NCBI RefSeq assembly: GCF_029867415.1 | Contig: NC_081181.1 | Location: 68,548,558 to 68,612,557, forward strand | From: Vicia villosa | Lineage: Eukaryota > Streptophyta > Magnoliopsida > Fabales > Fabaceae | Direction of reading: 5' to 3' | DNA length: 64,000 nucleotides | Shown here: positions 22,148-31,596 of the stretch, one piece after another | Layout of the letters: each line of letters begins with the position of its first letter | Position numbering within the stretch: position 1 is the stretch's first letter | Made by a program: the position numbers and the translations under genes | Notes under the pieces: model-generated | Database searches by the model: none | The model's input: the letters and a program-made list of their open reading frames with translations, nothing else | Told to the model about the DNA's origin: nothing

Positions 22148-23904
22148 TTGGTGTTTTATTGAATTTGCATTGCAATAGTTTCTATAGTGTTGAGTTTTGT
22201 ATATATCGCACATATTGTATATTCTCACTTGTTTATATTGATACTCGTATATGTTTACTATACTTGCACATGTTTTCTATACTTGTAAATTTGTTATAGT
22301 ATTGTTTGTTTCCTTTCACTATTGCTTGTGTGTGGTTAGGAATAGCCGGACGGAAGTAACTTGAAGGAACGTTCTTAAATAACAGGCGTCAAGCTTACGA
22401 CGTAAAACAAGCATGTTTATTCTTTTTAGTTTGTGTTTATTTTAGGTAGTGTGATGCAATTGTCTAAACAAATTTAGATCGGACCAGTTCTTAAATTTCA
22501 AATCTTCACTTTTAAATTTGTTTAGACAATTTCATATGGTCTTTTAGTTTGTGTATATTAATAGTTGTGTGTTTGTCTTTGAGCTTGTTTTGAGTAGCTT
22601 GAGGAATTTGAGGTGATTTTCCAAGTTTGATCGTTTCGACTTGCGAGTGTATGGTAATTATTTTGTTAAAGTTTTGTACATGTTCAAGGTATGTGTTTAT
22701 CGCTTTCTAGACTTTAGCATATTCATGATACTTAGGCTTTTTACAACTTATATGTCATTCATTCTTTTGTATACTTGTTCATTTGTGAATCACTTCAGTC
22801 CCCACCTTTTTGTGAGGTAGCTTTCCATTGTTCACATATGCTGGAGACCACATTCTTGTTTTAACTGGATTTTATTATGCTTAATCTTTTATGTGCGTTG
22901 ATTGTATAATTGCATGAAAGTGATCAAGGAATTTTTGTTCCATTTTAAGCACAACAACCTTGGCCAAATAGTCAATTTACCTTGTGAGTGTGTGATCATT
23001 AGTAACCCCTTTGAGCTTTTTGTTAACATCCATGTTATTTTTGAACTCAATGCTTGTCTATAAGTGTTTGGTTTTCCTTTTTGTATGGATGTTGATTTCT
23101 TTTTTCTTGAACCCTCAACTTTGTGTTGTTGTATGAATTTTTTACTTTGCCTTAGAAAGTAGGGAGTATTCATATTATGATGTGGTTGAATTCAAGTTGG
23201 GGAGAGAATGGTTGTGCACTTATCGGTTAGATTACTATGAGGTTGAAAGAAAAGAAAAAAAAAAGTGAAAAAGAAGTGAAAAGAAAAAGAAAGAAAAAAA
23301 AGAGAAAAAGTTTTGAAAAAGAAAGAAAAACAAAAATAATATGGAATAATGTTGTGTTAATAAGTCTGTGTTTTGGTGTAACAATTTGAGATTTGGATGA
23401 AGTATGATCTAGATTTCGTTGTTTGAGCTTTTGTGAGTTGATCAATCCCTTAGGTTTTGGCAACTTTTTGTTTCAATTAGCCTTAGGACTTATCCCTTGT
23501 TTGTTAACAAGCCACATTACAACCTTGAAAAGTCCTTATGATTCTTGCTTCTATGTTTTCAACATGATTTTTGGATGGTTGCATAATTTAGTCTTTTGTT
23601 TGCAAGATTGTTGGATGAGTGAAAATACCCCATTTTTGTGTTTTTCATCTACTGATGATTGTGTGCTAGGTGTGATTCATTTTTTAACTAGTGTTGTTTT
23701 AGAACGTTTGGCATATTCTTTGTATTTAGCATTTGTGTCATGTTTATGTTATCGTCGTAGTTTAGTGGTAGGTATTTACTTTGTGTGTATCATTTTCATT
23801 TAAGCCATACATTTGTTTCCATTTTTCAAAACTTGTTGATTCGTGATTTTTGGATTTTTGTGTTTGTTTCCTCGAGTTAGTTGATTCTTGTTTAGGGACA
23901 AACA
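22148..23904 (+). other. Non-coding interior between LTRs B and B'
   Basis: About 1.76 kb without retroelement domains. Landmarks shared with the next interior: GAGGTGATTNTCCAA, TTATCGCTTTCTA, CATATGCTGGAGACCACA, TTTTATTATGCTTAATCTTT, ACCTTGTGAGTGTGTGATCAT, AGTTGGGGAGAGAA followed by a purine-rich (AAAG)n stretch, GCCTTAGGACTT and AGCCACATTACAACCTTG. A plus-strand frame at 23423-23803 (126 codons, hydrophobic) has no known motif, and its counterpart in the next interior is broken. Confidence 0.7.
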
Positions 23905-23924
23905 AGTTTAAGTTGGGGAGAGTT
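23905..23924 (+). other. Polypurine tract before LTR B'
   Basis: AGTTTAAGTTGGGGAGAGTT directly precedes TGATAAG. It is preceded by TTTAGGGACAAACA, the usual 3' end of Tat/Athila-type plant gypsy elements. Confidence 0.75.
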
Positions 23925-25336
23925 TGATAAGTTCCAAATTGTAGTTATTTTGTGTATAGTTTTGCGGCACTTATTTTCTCTTTTTCCTCGATTTAGACGC
24001 GTTTTAGTGTATATTACATACAATATGTAGCTTTTGTGTGTAATTGAGTTTTTGATTCATTTATGTAGCGACTAATAGTTTTTCATTCATTTTGTAGGTA
24101 TTTGAGGTTTTATTGGAGCATTTAAAAATAAAGCTTCAAGGGTGCAATTTTGGATCAATAAAAGAGTGGCCATTAGAATAAGCAAATGAAAAATAAAGTG
24201 CGGACTGGTGTGACTCACCCGGCGGAGCAATTGGCTCGTCGGGCGAGCGTGAAAAATAAATGTCAAGTTTCTGCCTTGGGGTCGCCTCATGGTCGCCGGA
24301 CGGAAGAAGAAGGTGTCGTCGGGCGAAGCATTTTGTTCACTGGACGAAAGAAGATATTTTTGCCCACTTGTTGACGTGGCACAAGCTGTTTGGCCAGGAA
24401 TAAAGGTTTCGCCGGGCGGGAGTCGCGTAGCAGAATTTGTATATAGTTTCATTTTAGAACATTTTAGGTTTTGTGTTGTTGGTTTTGGGGATTTTTGTGC
24501 TCCCATGCCAATTTCACCCATTTTTCTTTAGGATTAGCTTAGATAACAACTTTGGGTCTTGCATTCGGTGATGCGGAGGTGGATTCCTCATCAACCGGTG
24601 CTGACAAACTGGAAGATTTGTGGTTTTATATCTATTTCTCTCTATGTATTTCTTTTAGTTGGGTTTTGTATTTATATTTACTTTGAACTCATGTATACTT
24701 TTCGCCCATGGTGTTATATAAAGCTTGCTTTACAAATCTTTGTTGATTATTGTCTTAGATTTTTGCTCTGTGCTAGGGATTTGGGTTGTTTTAGAGATAG
24801 ACTTCTTGAATCCCTATCTAGGATGATTATGTGTTAGTTTTTGTATTATAGAAATAGATTCAGAGCTAACAATCTTTATGGGTGTCGAAGCTTAATGCTT
24901 TCGTTTTAGTTGTGTCGATTGAGAGATCGTCGATACGATTGACATGGATGTCTGCTGTGTTGTTGAGGTGTGCTGAGAGATCGTTGCCGAGATGATATAG
25001 TATTTCTCTCTACTTTGGGTTAGAAATGACTTAGGGTGTGAGCGATGCTTGATGATATTGATGAGTATTGTAGGTTGAGTATAACTGGTCGATAAGTTTA
25101 AGTTTGTGAGAAGTAGATTATATACAATGCTTGAAAAGTCTCTTCTTTCTGAAGAATAAATTCTTTGTGTGTTGATATTTACTTTTATGGTTTTATGCTT
25201 TAACTATTCAATCCAAACTCATAACTTTGAAAACTGTTGAACGGCAGTTCAATGCACTGATCCTTGTGGAGACGATAATATTTCCCGGATAAATACTTCC
25301 AAAACTTTTGTTGTTTGTCGCTTTACTGCTCCAACA
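23925..25336 (+). repeat. LTR B' (full)
   Basis: 1412 bp, TGATAAGTTCC to CTCCAACA, nearly the same length as LTR B and alignable throughout with scattered, mostly transition-type changes. The CG-rich motif array is retained with losses (for example GTTCACTGGACG for GTTCGTCGGGCG). Confidence 0.9.
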
Positions 25337-25339
25337 AGA

Positions 25340-25354
25340 TGGCACCGTTGCCGG
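25340..25354 (+). other. Partial tRNA-Asp primer site after LTR B'
   Basis: TGGCACCGTTGCCGG follows LTR B' at the same distance as after LTR B, then similarity stops. A 3' LTR should not be followed by a primer site, so B' also behaves as a 5' LTR. Confidence 0.75.
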
Positions 25355-27226
25355 TTGTAAAATTTGTTTATTTTTATGTTTAAGAGGTATTTAGGTGAAG
25401 TGGAGAGAGCTGGAACACCAGATTCTGTTATGGTTTTTCTGAGTTTTACTGTCATCGCTTAGCGAGCACATATTTTTTTTGTATTCTTGCTCTTTACCAG
25501 CGGGGTTCCTATTTCACTTGGTTCATTCCTTTTTCCCACTCTCACCAAAGCTATTTAGTAGTAGATACTAGTTTTGTTTTTCTAACTCTTTTATTGGTTG
25601 TTTGTACTCAAATTTTGTTCGATAATTTGAAGATTTTTGAGGTGATTCTCCAAAGCTTGAGTGTTTCAACTTGTGGATGTATGGTAGTATATTATTTTTG
25701 AAGTTGTATTATTCAAGGTACTCATTTATCGCTTTCTATAGCATAGCATGTTTAGGAAACTTTTCATTTGTACAATTACCATACCGTTAATTCTTTTTCA
25801 TTAATTTCTTGTTGATTGAATCACTTTAGTTCCCAAAACATAAATGTGAGGAAGCTTTGCATTGTTTACATATGCTGGAGACCACAATCTTTGTTCTAAC
25901 TGGATTTTATTATGCTTAATCTTTTGTTTATGTTGATTTTATTAAAGCATGAAAAGGATCAAGGCATTTTGTTTCATTTTGAGCACAACCACCATAACCA
26001 AATAGCCAATTCACCTTGTGAGTGTGTGATCATTTGTTAACACTTTTGAGCTTTTTGTCAAAGTCCATGTTGTTTTTGCTAAATGCTTATCTTTGAGTGT
26101 TTAGTTCTCATTTTTGCATGGACGATTGATTCCTTGTTTTCTTGAACCCTCAACCATGATTTTTGGTATGAATTTTTACCTTGCCTTAGAAAGTAGGGAG
26201 TATTCACATGATGATGTGGTTGAATTCAAGTTGGGGAGAGAAATGGTTATTCACATATTTGGTTGTTGCTATGAGGTAGAAAAGAAAAGGCAAAATACCC
26301 TTTTTGGTCCCTTATGTTAACCTCAAAGTTCATTTTGGTCCCTTAACTTCAAAAAGTGTCATATTGGTCCCTTAACTCTTCAAAAGGTGTTATTTTAGTC
26401 ATTTTTGTCATATTAGCGACTGATTTAGCGATTGATTTTTGAGTTTTTCCGTCGCTAATGTAACAAAAAGGACTAAAATGACACCTTTTGAAGAGTTAAG
26501 AGACCAATATGACACTTTTTGAAGTTAAGGGACCAAAATGAACCCCGAGATTAACATAAGGGACCAAAAAGAGTATTTTTCCAAAAGAAAAAAAAAGGTG
26601 AAAAGAAAAAGAAAAAAAAGTGAAAAAGTTTTGAAAAACAAAAAGCAAAGAGAAGCGAATAATTGTGCTAATAAGTATTGTGATTGGTTTGACAAACTTG
26701 TGGTTAAGGAAGAAGTTTAATCGAGATTTTGTTGCTTGGAACTTTGTGGATTGATCACTCCCTTAGGTTTAGGCAAGTTTTTGTTTCGATTAGCCTTAGG
26801 ACTTCTCCCTTGTTTGTTAACCAAGCCACATTACAACCTTGAAAAGTCCTTGTGATTCTTGCTTTTGTATCTTCAATGTGATTTTTTGATGAATGCATAA
26901 TTTAATCTTTTGTTTGCAAGATTGTTGGATGAGTATTAAAAGTCCTTCAACTTTGTGTGTTCTTCAACCATTGATGAATTTGTGCTAGGCGTGATTCATG
27001 ATGTGAGCTTGTATTGTTTTAGAATGTTTTGTATGCTTTTTGTACTTAGGATTCATTTTGTTTACATGTTGTTGTTGTAGGATAGTGGTAAGTATTTACT
27101 TTGTTTATACGTTTTTTTATTCAGCCATACATTTGTTTTTGGTTTTCAAAACTTGTTGATTCACGATTCTTTGGTTTATTACTTTTGATTCTTTGATTTA
27201 TTTGACATTGTTTGAGGACAAACAAA
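25355..27226 (+). other. Non-coding interior between LTRs B' and A'
   Basis: The first 270 bases differ from the previous interior and include one CGCTTAGCGAGC motif (25455) of the LTR A type. From about 25620 it is homologous to 22590-23904. A 294-bp MITE interrupts the purine-rich stretch at 26289. No coding domain is present. Confidence 0.7.
26289..26582. mobile_element. Foldback Mutator-like MITE, 294 bp
   Basis: Two inverted arms of about 120 bp (left GGCAAAATACCCTTTTTGGT, right ending ACCAAAAAGAGTATTTTTCC) with repeated GGTCCCTTA blocks flank a short centre containing TTAGCGACTGATTTAGCGAT. The 9-bp direct repeat AAAAGAAAA lies at 26280-26288 and 26583-26591. The homologous interior at about 23245-23265 lacks the element, giving an empty-site control. 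The transcript could fold into a long hairpin. Confidence 0.85.
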
Positions 27227-27246
27227 GTTTCAAGTTGGGGAGAGTT
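27227..27246 (+). other. Polypurine tract before LTR A'
   Basis: GTTTCAAGTTGGGGAGAGTT precedes TGATAAGTGCC and is almost the same as the tract before LTR B'. Confidence 0.75.
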
Positions 27247-27452
27247 TGATAAGTGCCAAAATGTCATTATTTTGAGTATATAGCTGTGGCACTTATTGAT
27301 TCTATTCATTCTGTTTTTATAATAAAATCCCCACTTTTGTGTAAATATTTACATAATTGAGTTTTCATTAGATTTGTGTATAATTTTATATTTTTTCCTT
27401 TGTTTTATTTGTATTTATGCATATCGGAGCCTCGAGGAATAAAGTGTCGAAG
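27247..27452 (+). repeat. LTR A' (5' 206 bp only)
   Basis: It aligns with 18814-19012 of LTR A through GGAATAAAGTGTCGAAG and stops where the hAT-like element begins. The remaining 1.1 kb of the LTR is absent from the window. Confidence 0.85.
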
Positions 27453-27453
27453 A

Positions 27454-28025
27454 TAGAGCTATCAATATGGGCTACCCGGCCCTAAACGGGCTGGCCCTAG
27501 CGGACCCTGTATAATATGGGCTCGAGATTTACTACCCGAGCCCGACCCTAGATGGGTTTTGGGCTACCCGACCCTAAATGGGCTTTTTTATTTAAAAAAA
27601 TTAAAAATAAACTCCATAATATTTATTATAAATAAAATTAAAAATTATGTTATTTTAAACATAATACATTTTTAAATACTATATTATTTCTTATAAATAC
27701 TATAATGTGTTTCTAAATACAATACATGTCTAAATTGTATAACATAATACTTGGATATTTATTATAAAATAAATAATAATAAAATACGATGAAGATATGT
27801 TGATTATATTAATGTTTAATATTTAAAAGAGAAAGATTGAATAAAATAGAGATAAAATTTAGTGAAGTGAGAAAAATCAATATGTTATTTTGGAGTAAGA
27901 TAATATAAATATTAATATATATTTTTAAAATTTATAATTATGCGGGCCTGATGGGCTACCCACGACCCATATGGGCTAGCCCTAATGGGTAGCGGGTTTT
28001 TTAGGGCTGGGCTAAAAATGCCCTG
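27454..28025. mobile_element. Probable non-autonomous hAT-like element
   Basis: Left end TAGAGCTATCAATATGGGC and right end GGGCTAAAAATGCCCTG give inverted termini of the YAGRGC type found in hAT elements. Both ends are dense in GGGC/GCCC words around an AT-rich 400-bp centre without a transposase frame. No 8-bp target duplication is present: the left flank is LTR A', the right flank is Ogre ORF1. Confidence 0.55.
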
Positions 28026-28033
28026 AAAAATAT

Positions 28034-28392
28034 GGGCACTGATCGGGGAAGATGAAATGTAAACCACCTAGCCAGTAGTGGTATACAGCACATGAGAGTT
28101 CCTCGTTTCTTCATGGTACGAGTGTGTAGAGAATGTAGAATGTCTCCCAGCAATGTTGGTACCGGGTTACGGATTAGGAAAAGGTTGATGATGTGTACAC
28201 TTATGAACTGGTCGGGATTTGGGAATAAAACCAACCCATAGATCAAAAGGGCCATAACCTCCTCAAAAGCTGAATAACTTTTGTTTTCTAGCAGTAGTCG
28301 AGCCTTTTCCAATAAGAACTTGGCAAGCAAACCCTTAACTCCACTCTTTGTTTCCCAATTGGACTCGATTTCTGATTTTCGCAGATGTAAAG
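28034..28392 (-). pseudogene. Ogre-type ORF1, C-terminal part of split gene
   Basis: On the minus strand the frame reads WETKSGVKGLLAKFLLEKA, then FEEVMALLIYGLVLFPNPDQ and LLARWFTFHLPRSV, the style of the plant-mobile-domain-like ORF1 of Ogre/Tat elements. It is the continuation of the fragment at 37423-37755: the two halves are in the same frame once the C1-1 insertion and one copy of its target duplication are discounted. The far end is cut by the hAT-like element near 28025, so everything downstream (gag, pol, 3' LTR) is missing. It is not functional. Confidence 0.65.
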
Positions 28393-29597
28393 TGTTAGAA
28401 CAAGATTTGTTCTGATCAATTATCTTAGTTTTGATGATAACAATAATATGAATTTTGCTTAAGATAATATGGTACTCTAATCCAATGCAATTTCCTTTTC
28501 AGGAAATATATAAAGAGTATGCATAATTCAGCGCTCAGAAGCTTTGTCTCAAGGGTTCAGCATGCAACATCAGAACATGGTCTGGCAAGACATCAGAAGA
28601 TGGTCGAAGCAGAATCAGAACATGGGTCTATGGAAGCATCAGAAGAACATGAGATCAGAAGCACTGAAGTTCTGATGGTATCACGCTCAGAAGCACTTCA
28701 AGGTCAGAAGATCAGAAGATGCTTTGCACCAAGCTGTTTGACTCTGATGATATTCAAACGTTGTATTCACAAACATCAGATCAGAAGGAAGTACAAGTGG
28801 CAAGCTACGCTGACTGACAAAAGGAACGTTAAAAGCTATTAAAGGCAACGTCAGTAGACACAGCGTGAACAAGGCTCGAGGTAGTTGACAAAAGCGTATA
28901 ACATTAAATGCGATGCTGTACGGAACACGCAAAGCATTAAATGCACTCAACGGTCATCTTCTCCAACGCCTATAAATATGAAGTTCTGATGAGAAGCAAG
29001 GTTAACGATTCTGAACAAAACAACTCATATTAACTTGCTGAAACTCTGTTCTATTCAAAGCTCAGAATCTTCATCTTCATCAAAGCTCACTACATTGCTG
29101 TTGTAATATATTAGTGAGATTAAGCTTAAACGTTAAGAGAAATATCACAGTTTGTGATTATAGCTTTTAAGAAGCAATTGTAATACTCTTAGAATTGATT
29201 ACATTAAGTTGTAAGGAACTAGAGTGATCGTGTGGATCAGAATACTCTAGGAAGTCTTAGAGGGTATCTAAGCAGGTTGTAACTAGAGTGATCGTGTGGA
29301 TCAGAATACTCTAGAAAGTCTTAGAGGGTATCTAAGCAGTTGTTCCTGGAGTGATCAGTGTGTGATCAGAAGACTCTGGAAGACTTAGTTGCTGACTAAG
29401 TGGAGAACCATTGTAATCCGTGCGATTAGTGGATTAAATCCTCAGTTGAGGTAAATCATCTCTGCGGGGGTGGACTGGAGTAGTTTAGTTAACAACGAAC
29501 CAGGATAAAAATAACTGTGCAATTTATTTTTATCTGTCAAGTTTTTAAAGCTACACTTATTCAAACCCCCCCTTTCTAAGTGTTTTTCTATCCTTCA
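28393..29597 (+). repeat. 5' LTR of C1-1
   Basis: 1205 bp, TG...CA. The first 21 bases contain an inverted pair AGAACAA/TTGTTCT. The upstream region (28540-28740) is packed with TCAGAAG words. Three tandem units of about 60-65 bp (29217, 29281 and a diverged one from 29341) follow the presumed transcription start. A 107-codon frame at 28519-28842 lies upstream of the TATA box and is not considered a gene. Confidence 0.97.
28971..28978 (+). promoter_or_regulatory. TATA box of the C1-1 5' LTR
   Basis: TATAAATA lies about 580 bases into the LTR in ACGCCTATAAATATGAAG, the only strong TATA motif in the right place. The same motif is at 36792-36799 in the 3' LTR and, as TATATATA, in both C1-2 LTRs (minus strand, near 48719 and 57823). 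Transcription would start roughly 30 bases downstream. Confidence 0.75.
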
Positions 29598-29598
29598 A

Positions 29599-29615
29599 TT
29601 GGCATCAGAGCCTGG
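29599..29615 (+). other. Primer-binding site of C1-1, initiator-Met type
   Basis: TTGGCATCAGAGCCTGG follows the LTR by one base; it matches the initiator-Met tRNA site TGGTATCAGAGCCAGG except for two positions. Confidence 0.85.
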
Positions 29616-29682
29616 TTCTAAGGTGCAAGCACTTAACCGTGTTTAGAAAAGATTCAGGAAGAGAAAAACGCTTCAGTAAAAA

Positions 29683-31596
29683 ATGGCTGATGAAACTGCA
29701 AAGTCTACACCTACATCTAGCTCTGCTGAGCAACACAACGGTAACAATGGTTATACTAGACCGCCGGTATTTGATGGTGAAAACTTTGAATACTGGAAAG
29801 ATAAACTGGAAAGTTACTTTCTTGGTCTAGATGGTGATCTATGGGATCTTCTGATGGATGGTTACAAACATCCAGTAAATGCCAGTGGCGTAAAGCTGAC
29901 AAGGCAAGAAATGAGTGATGATCAGAAGAAGCTTTTCAGGAATCATCATAAATGCAGAACTGTTTTGCTGAATGCTATCTCTCATGCTGAGTATGAGAAG
30001 ATATCTAACAGGGAAACGGCCTATGACATATATGAGTCCTTGAAAATGACTCATGAAGGAAATGCTCAAGTCAAGGAGACTAAAGCTCTCGCTTTAATCC
30101 AGAAGTATGAAGCCTTCAAGATGGAAGATGATGAAGACATTGAAAAGATGTTTTCAAGATTTCAAACTCTTACTGCTGGATTGAGAGTTCTTGACAAGGG
30201 ATACACCAAGGCTGATCACGTAAAGAAGATCATCAGAAGCTTACCCAGAAGATGGGGTCCTATGGTGACTGCATTCAAGATTGCAAAGAATCTGAATGAA
30301 GTTTCTCTGGAAGAGCTTATCAGTGCCTTGAGAAGCCATGAAATAGAGCTGGACGCAAATGAGCCTCAAAAGAAAGGTAAGTCTATTGCATTAAAATCCA
30401 ATATCATGAAATGCACTAACGCTTTTCAGGCTAGAGAAGAAGATCCTGAAGAATCAGAATCTGAAGAAGAAGATGAACTGTCCTTGATCTCCAGAAGGCT
30501 AAATCAACTCTGGAAGAACAAGCAAAGGAAGTTCAGAGGCGTCAGAAGTTCAAAGAAATTTGAACGTGGAGAATCTTCTGATGACAGAAGATTTGACAAG
30601 AAGAAAGTCATGTGCTATGAATGCAATGAGCCTGGACACTTCAAGAATGAATGTCCAAAACTTCAGAAGGAAAATCCCAAGAAGAAGTTTCATAAGAAGA
30701 AAGGTCTTATGGCAACCTGGGATGAGTCAGAAGATGATTCAGACTCTGAAGATGAGCAGGCTAACTGTGCGCTGATGGCGACAGAAGATGACGGATCAGA
30801 ATCTACATCAGAATCAGATTCTGAAGAGGTATTCTCTGAACTTACTAGAGATGAGTTAGTTTCCGGTCTAACAGAACTTCTGGAATTCAAGTCTCAGATT
30901 AGTCTCAAATACAAAAAGCTGAAAAAGCTATTTGAATTTGAAACAAAGAAGCTTGAGTTGGAGAATTCTGAATTAAAAGAAAAACTTTTAAAATTATCCA
31001 ATAACGTTGGATCTCCTTCTGATTCAGAAAAATCCACTCCTAGTCTAAACCATATTCTGAAAGAATATGATTTAAGTTTCAGGAAGTTCTTATCTAGAAG
31101 TATTGGCAGAAGTCAGCTAGCTTCTATGATATATGCTGTGTCTGGAAACAAAAGAGTCGGCATTGGTTTTGAGGGTGAAACCCCATACAAACTTGAACCT
31201 ATTGATGAAATGAAATTCACATACAAGCCATTGTATGATCAGTTCAAGTATGGCCACTCCCATGATATTAGGCACACTTCACATGCTCAAAGTTTTCACA
31301 TAACACACACCAAAAAGCATGTGACACAACCTAGGAAATATCATGAAACTCACATTAAAAATTATCATGCTGTTCCTCCTATTGCTTACAATGTTAAACC
31401 CAAGTTCAATCAGAACTTGAGAAAATCTAACAAGAAAGGACCCAAGAAAATGTGGGTACCTAAGGATAAGATTATTCCTATTGCAGATATCCTTGGCTGC
31501 AAAAAGGACAAAGCACAACATGTCGTGGTACCTGGACTCTGGATGCTCACGACACATGACAGGAAGAAGGTCTATGTTCCAAGACCTGGTGCTTAA
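29683..31596 (+). CDS. Gag of C1-1 (SIRE-lineage Copia)
   Basis: 637 codons from an ATG 86 bases after the LTR. It forms the virus-like particle and binds element RNA. Residues about 26-230 are the Copia Gag domain (starting RPPVFDGENFEYWKDKL, with RRWGPMVTAFKIAKNLNE near 189-206). Acidic Glu/Ser-rich stretches flank a CCHC zinc knuckle CYECNEPGHFKNEC (C311, C314, H319, C324). A second acidic region and a Leu/Lys coiled-coil-like segment (about 400-450) follow, then a His/Tyr-rich basic tail with KKGPKKMWVPKDKI. No internal stop. The stop at 31594 lies about 175 bases inside the open pol frame, so Gag is the default product and pol needs a +1 shift or another route. C1-2 carries a broken homologue. 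Confidence 0.93.
   Translation: MADETAKSTPTSSSAEQHNGNNGYTRPPVFDGENFEYWKDKLESYFLGLDGDLWDLLMDGYKHPVNASGVKLTRQEMSDDQKKLFRNHHKCRTVLLNAISHAEYEKISNRETAYDIYESLKMTHEGNAQVKETKALALIQKYEAFKMEDDEDIEKMFSRFQTLTAGLRVLDKGYTKADHVKKIIRSLPRRWGPMVTAFKIAKNLNEVSLEELISALRSHEIELDANEPQKKGKSIALKSNIMKCTNAFQAREEDPEESESEEEDELSLISRRLNQLWKNKQRKFRGVRSSKKFERGESSDDRRFDKKKVMCYECNEPGHFKNECPKLQKENPKKKFHKKKGLMATWDESEDDSDSEDEQANCALMATEDDGSESTSESDSEEVFSELTRDELVSGLTELLEFKSQISLKYKKLKKLFEFETKKLELENSELKEKLLKLSNNVGSPSDSEKSTPSLNHILKEYDLSFRKFLSRSIGRSQLASMIYAVSGNKRVGIGFEGETPYKLEPIDEMKFTYKPLYDQFKYGHSHDIRHTSHAQSFHITHTKKHVTQPRKYHETHIKNYHAVPPIAYNVKPKFNQNLRKSNKKGPKKMWVPKDKIIPIADILGCKKDKAQHVVVPGLWMLTTHDRKKVYVPRPGA

Larger units (their letters stand above)
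18814..27452 (+). mobile_element. Concatemer of non-coding gypsy elements (LTRs A-B-B'-A')
   Basis: Four LTRs of two related families lie head to tail: A (18814-20098), B (20716-22126), B' (23925-25336) and truncated A' (27247-27452). Each of the first three is followed by a tRNA-Asp-type primer site, and B' and A' are each preceded by the same polypurine tract. The interiors (617, 1798 and 1910 bp) contain no gag, protease, integrase or RT. The interiors before B' and before A' are homologous to each other over most of their length. This looks like a large-retrotransposon-derivative family rearranged by recombination rather than a simple nested insertion. Confidence 0.75.

Noticed and set aside
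23423..23803. 126-codon hydrophobic frame in a non-coding gypsy interior
   Set aside because: The homologous interior at 26750-27110 does not keep the frame, so there is no sign of selection.
25337..25345. GGCAC after LTR B' matching GGCAC before LTR B as a possible target duplication
   Set aside because: The right-hand copy belongs to the primer-site remnant and is offset four bases from the LTR edge; it is a coincidence.
28519..28842. 107-codon frame in the C1 LTR, with a related frame in a C1-2 LTR (58291-58007)
   Set aside because: It lies upstream of the TATA box, the differences between copies are mostly amino-acid changing, and it is not open in the other C1-2 LTR. It looks like chance in a TCAGAAG-rich LTR.
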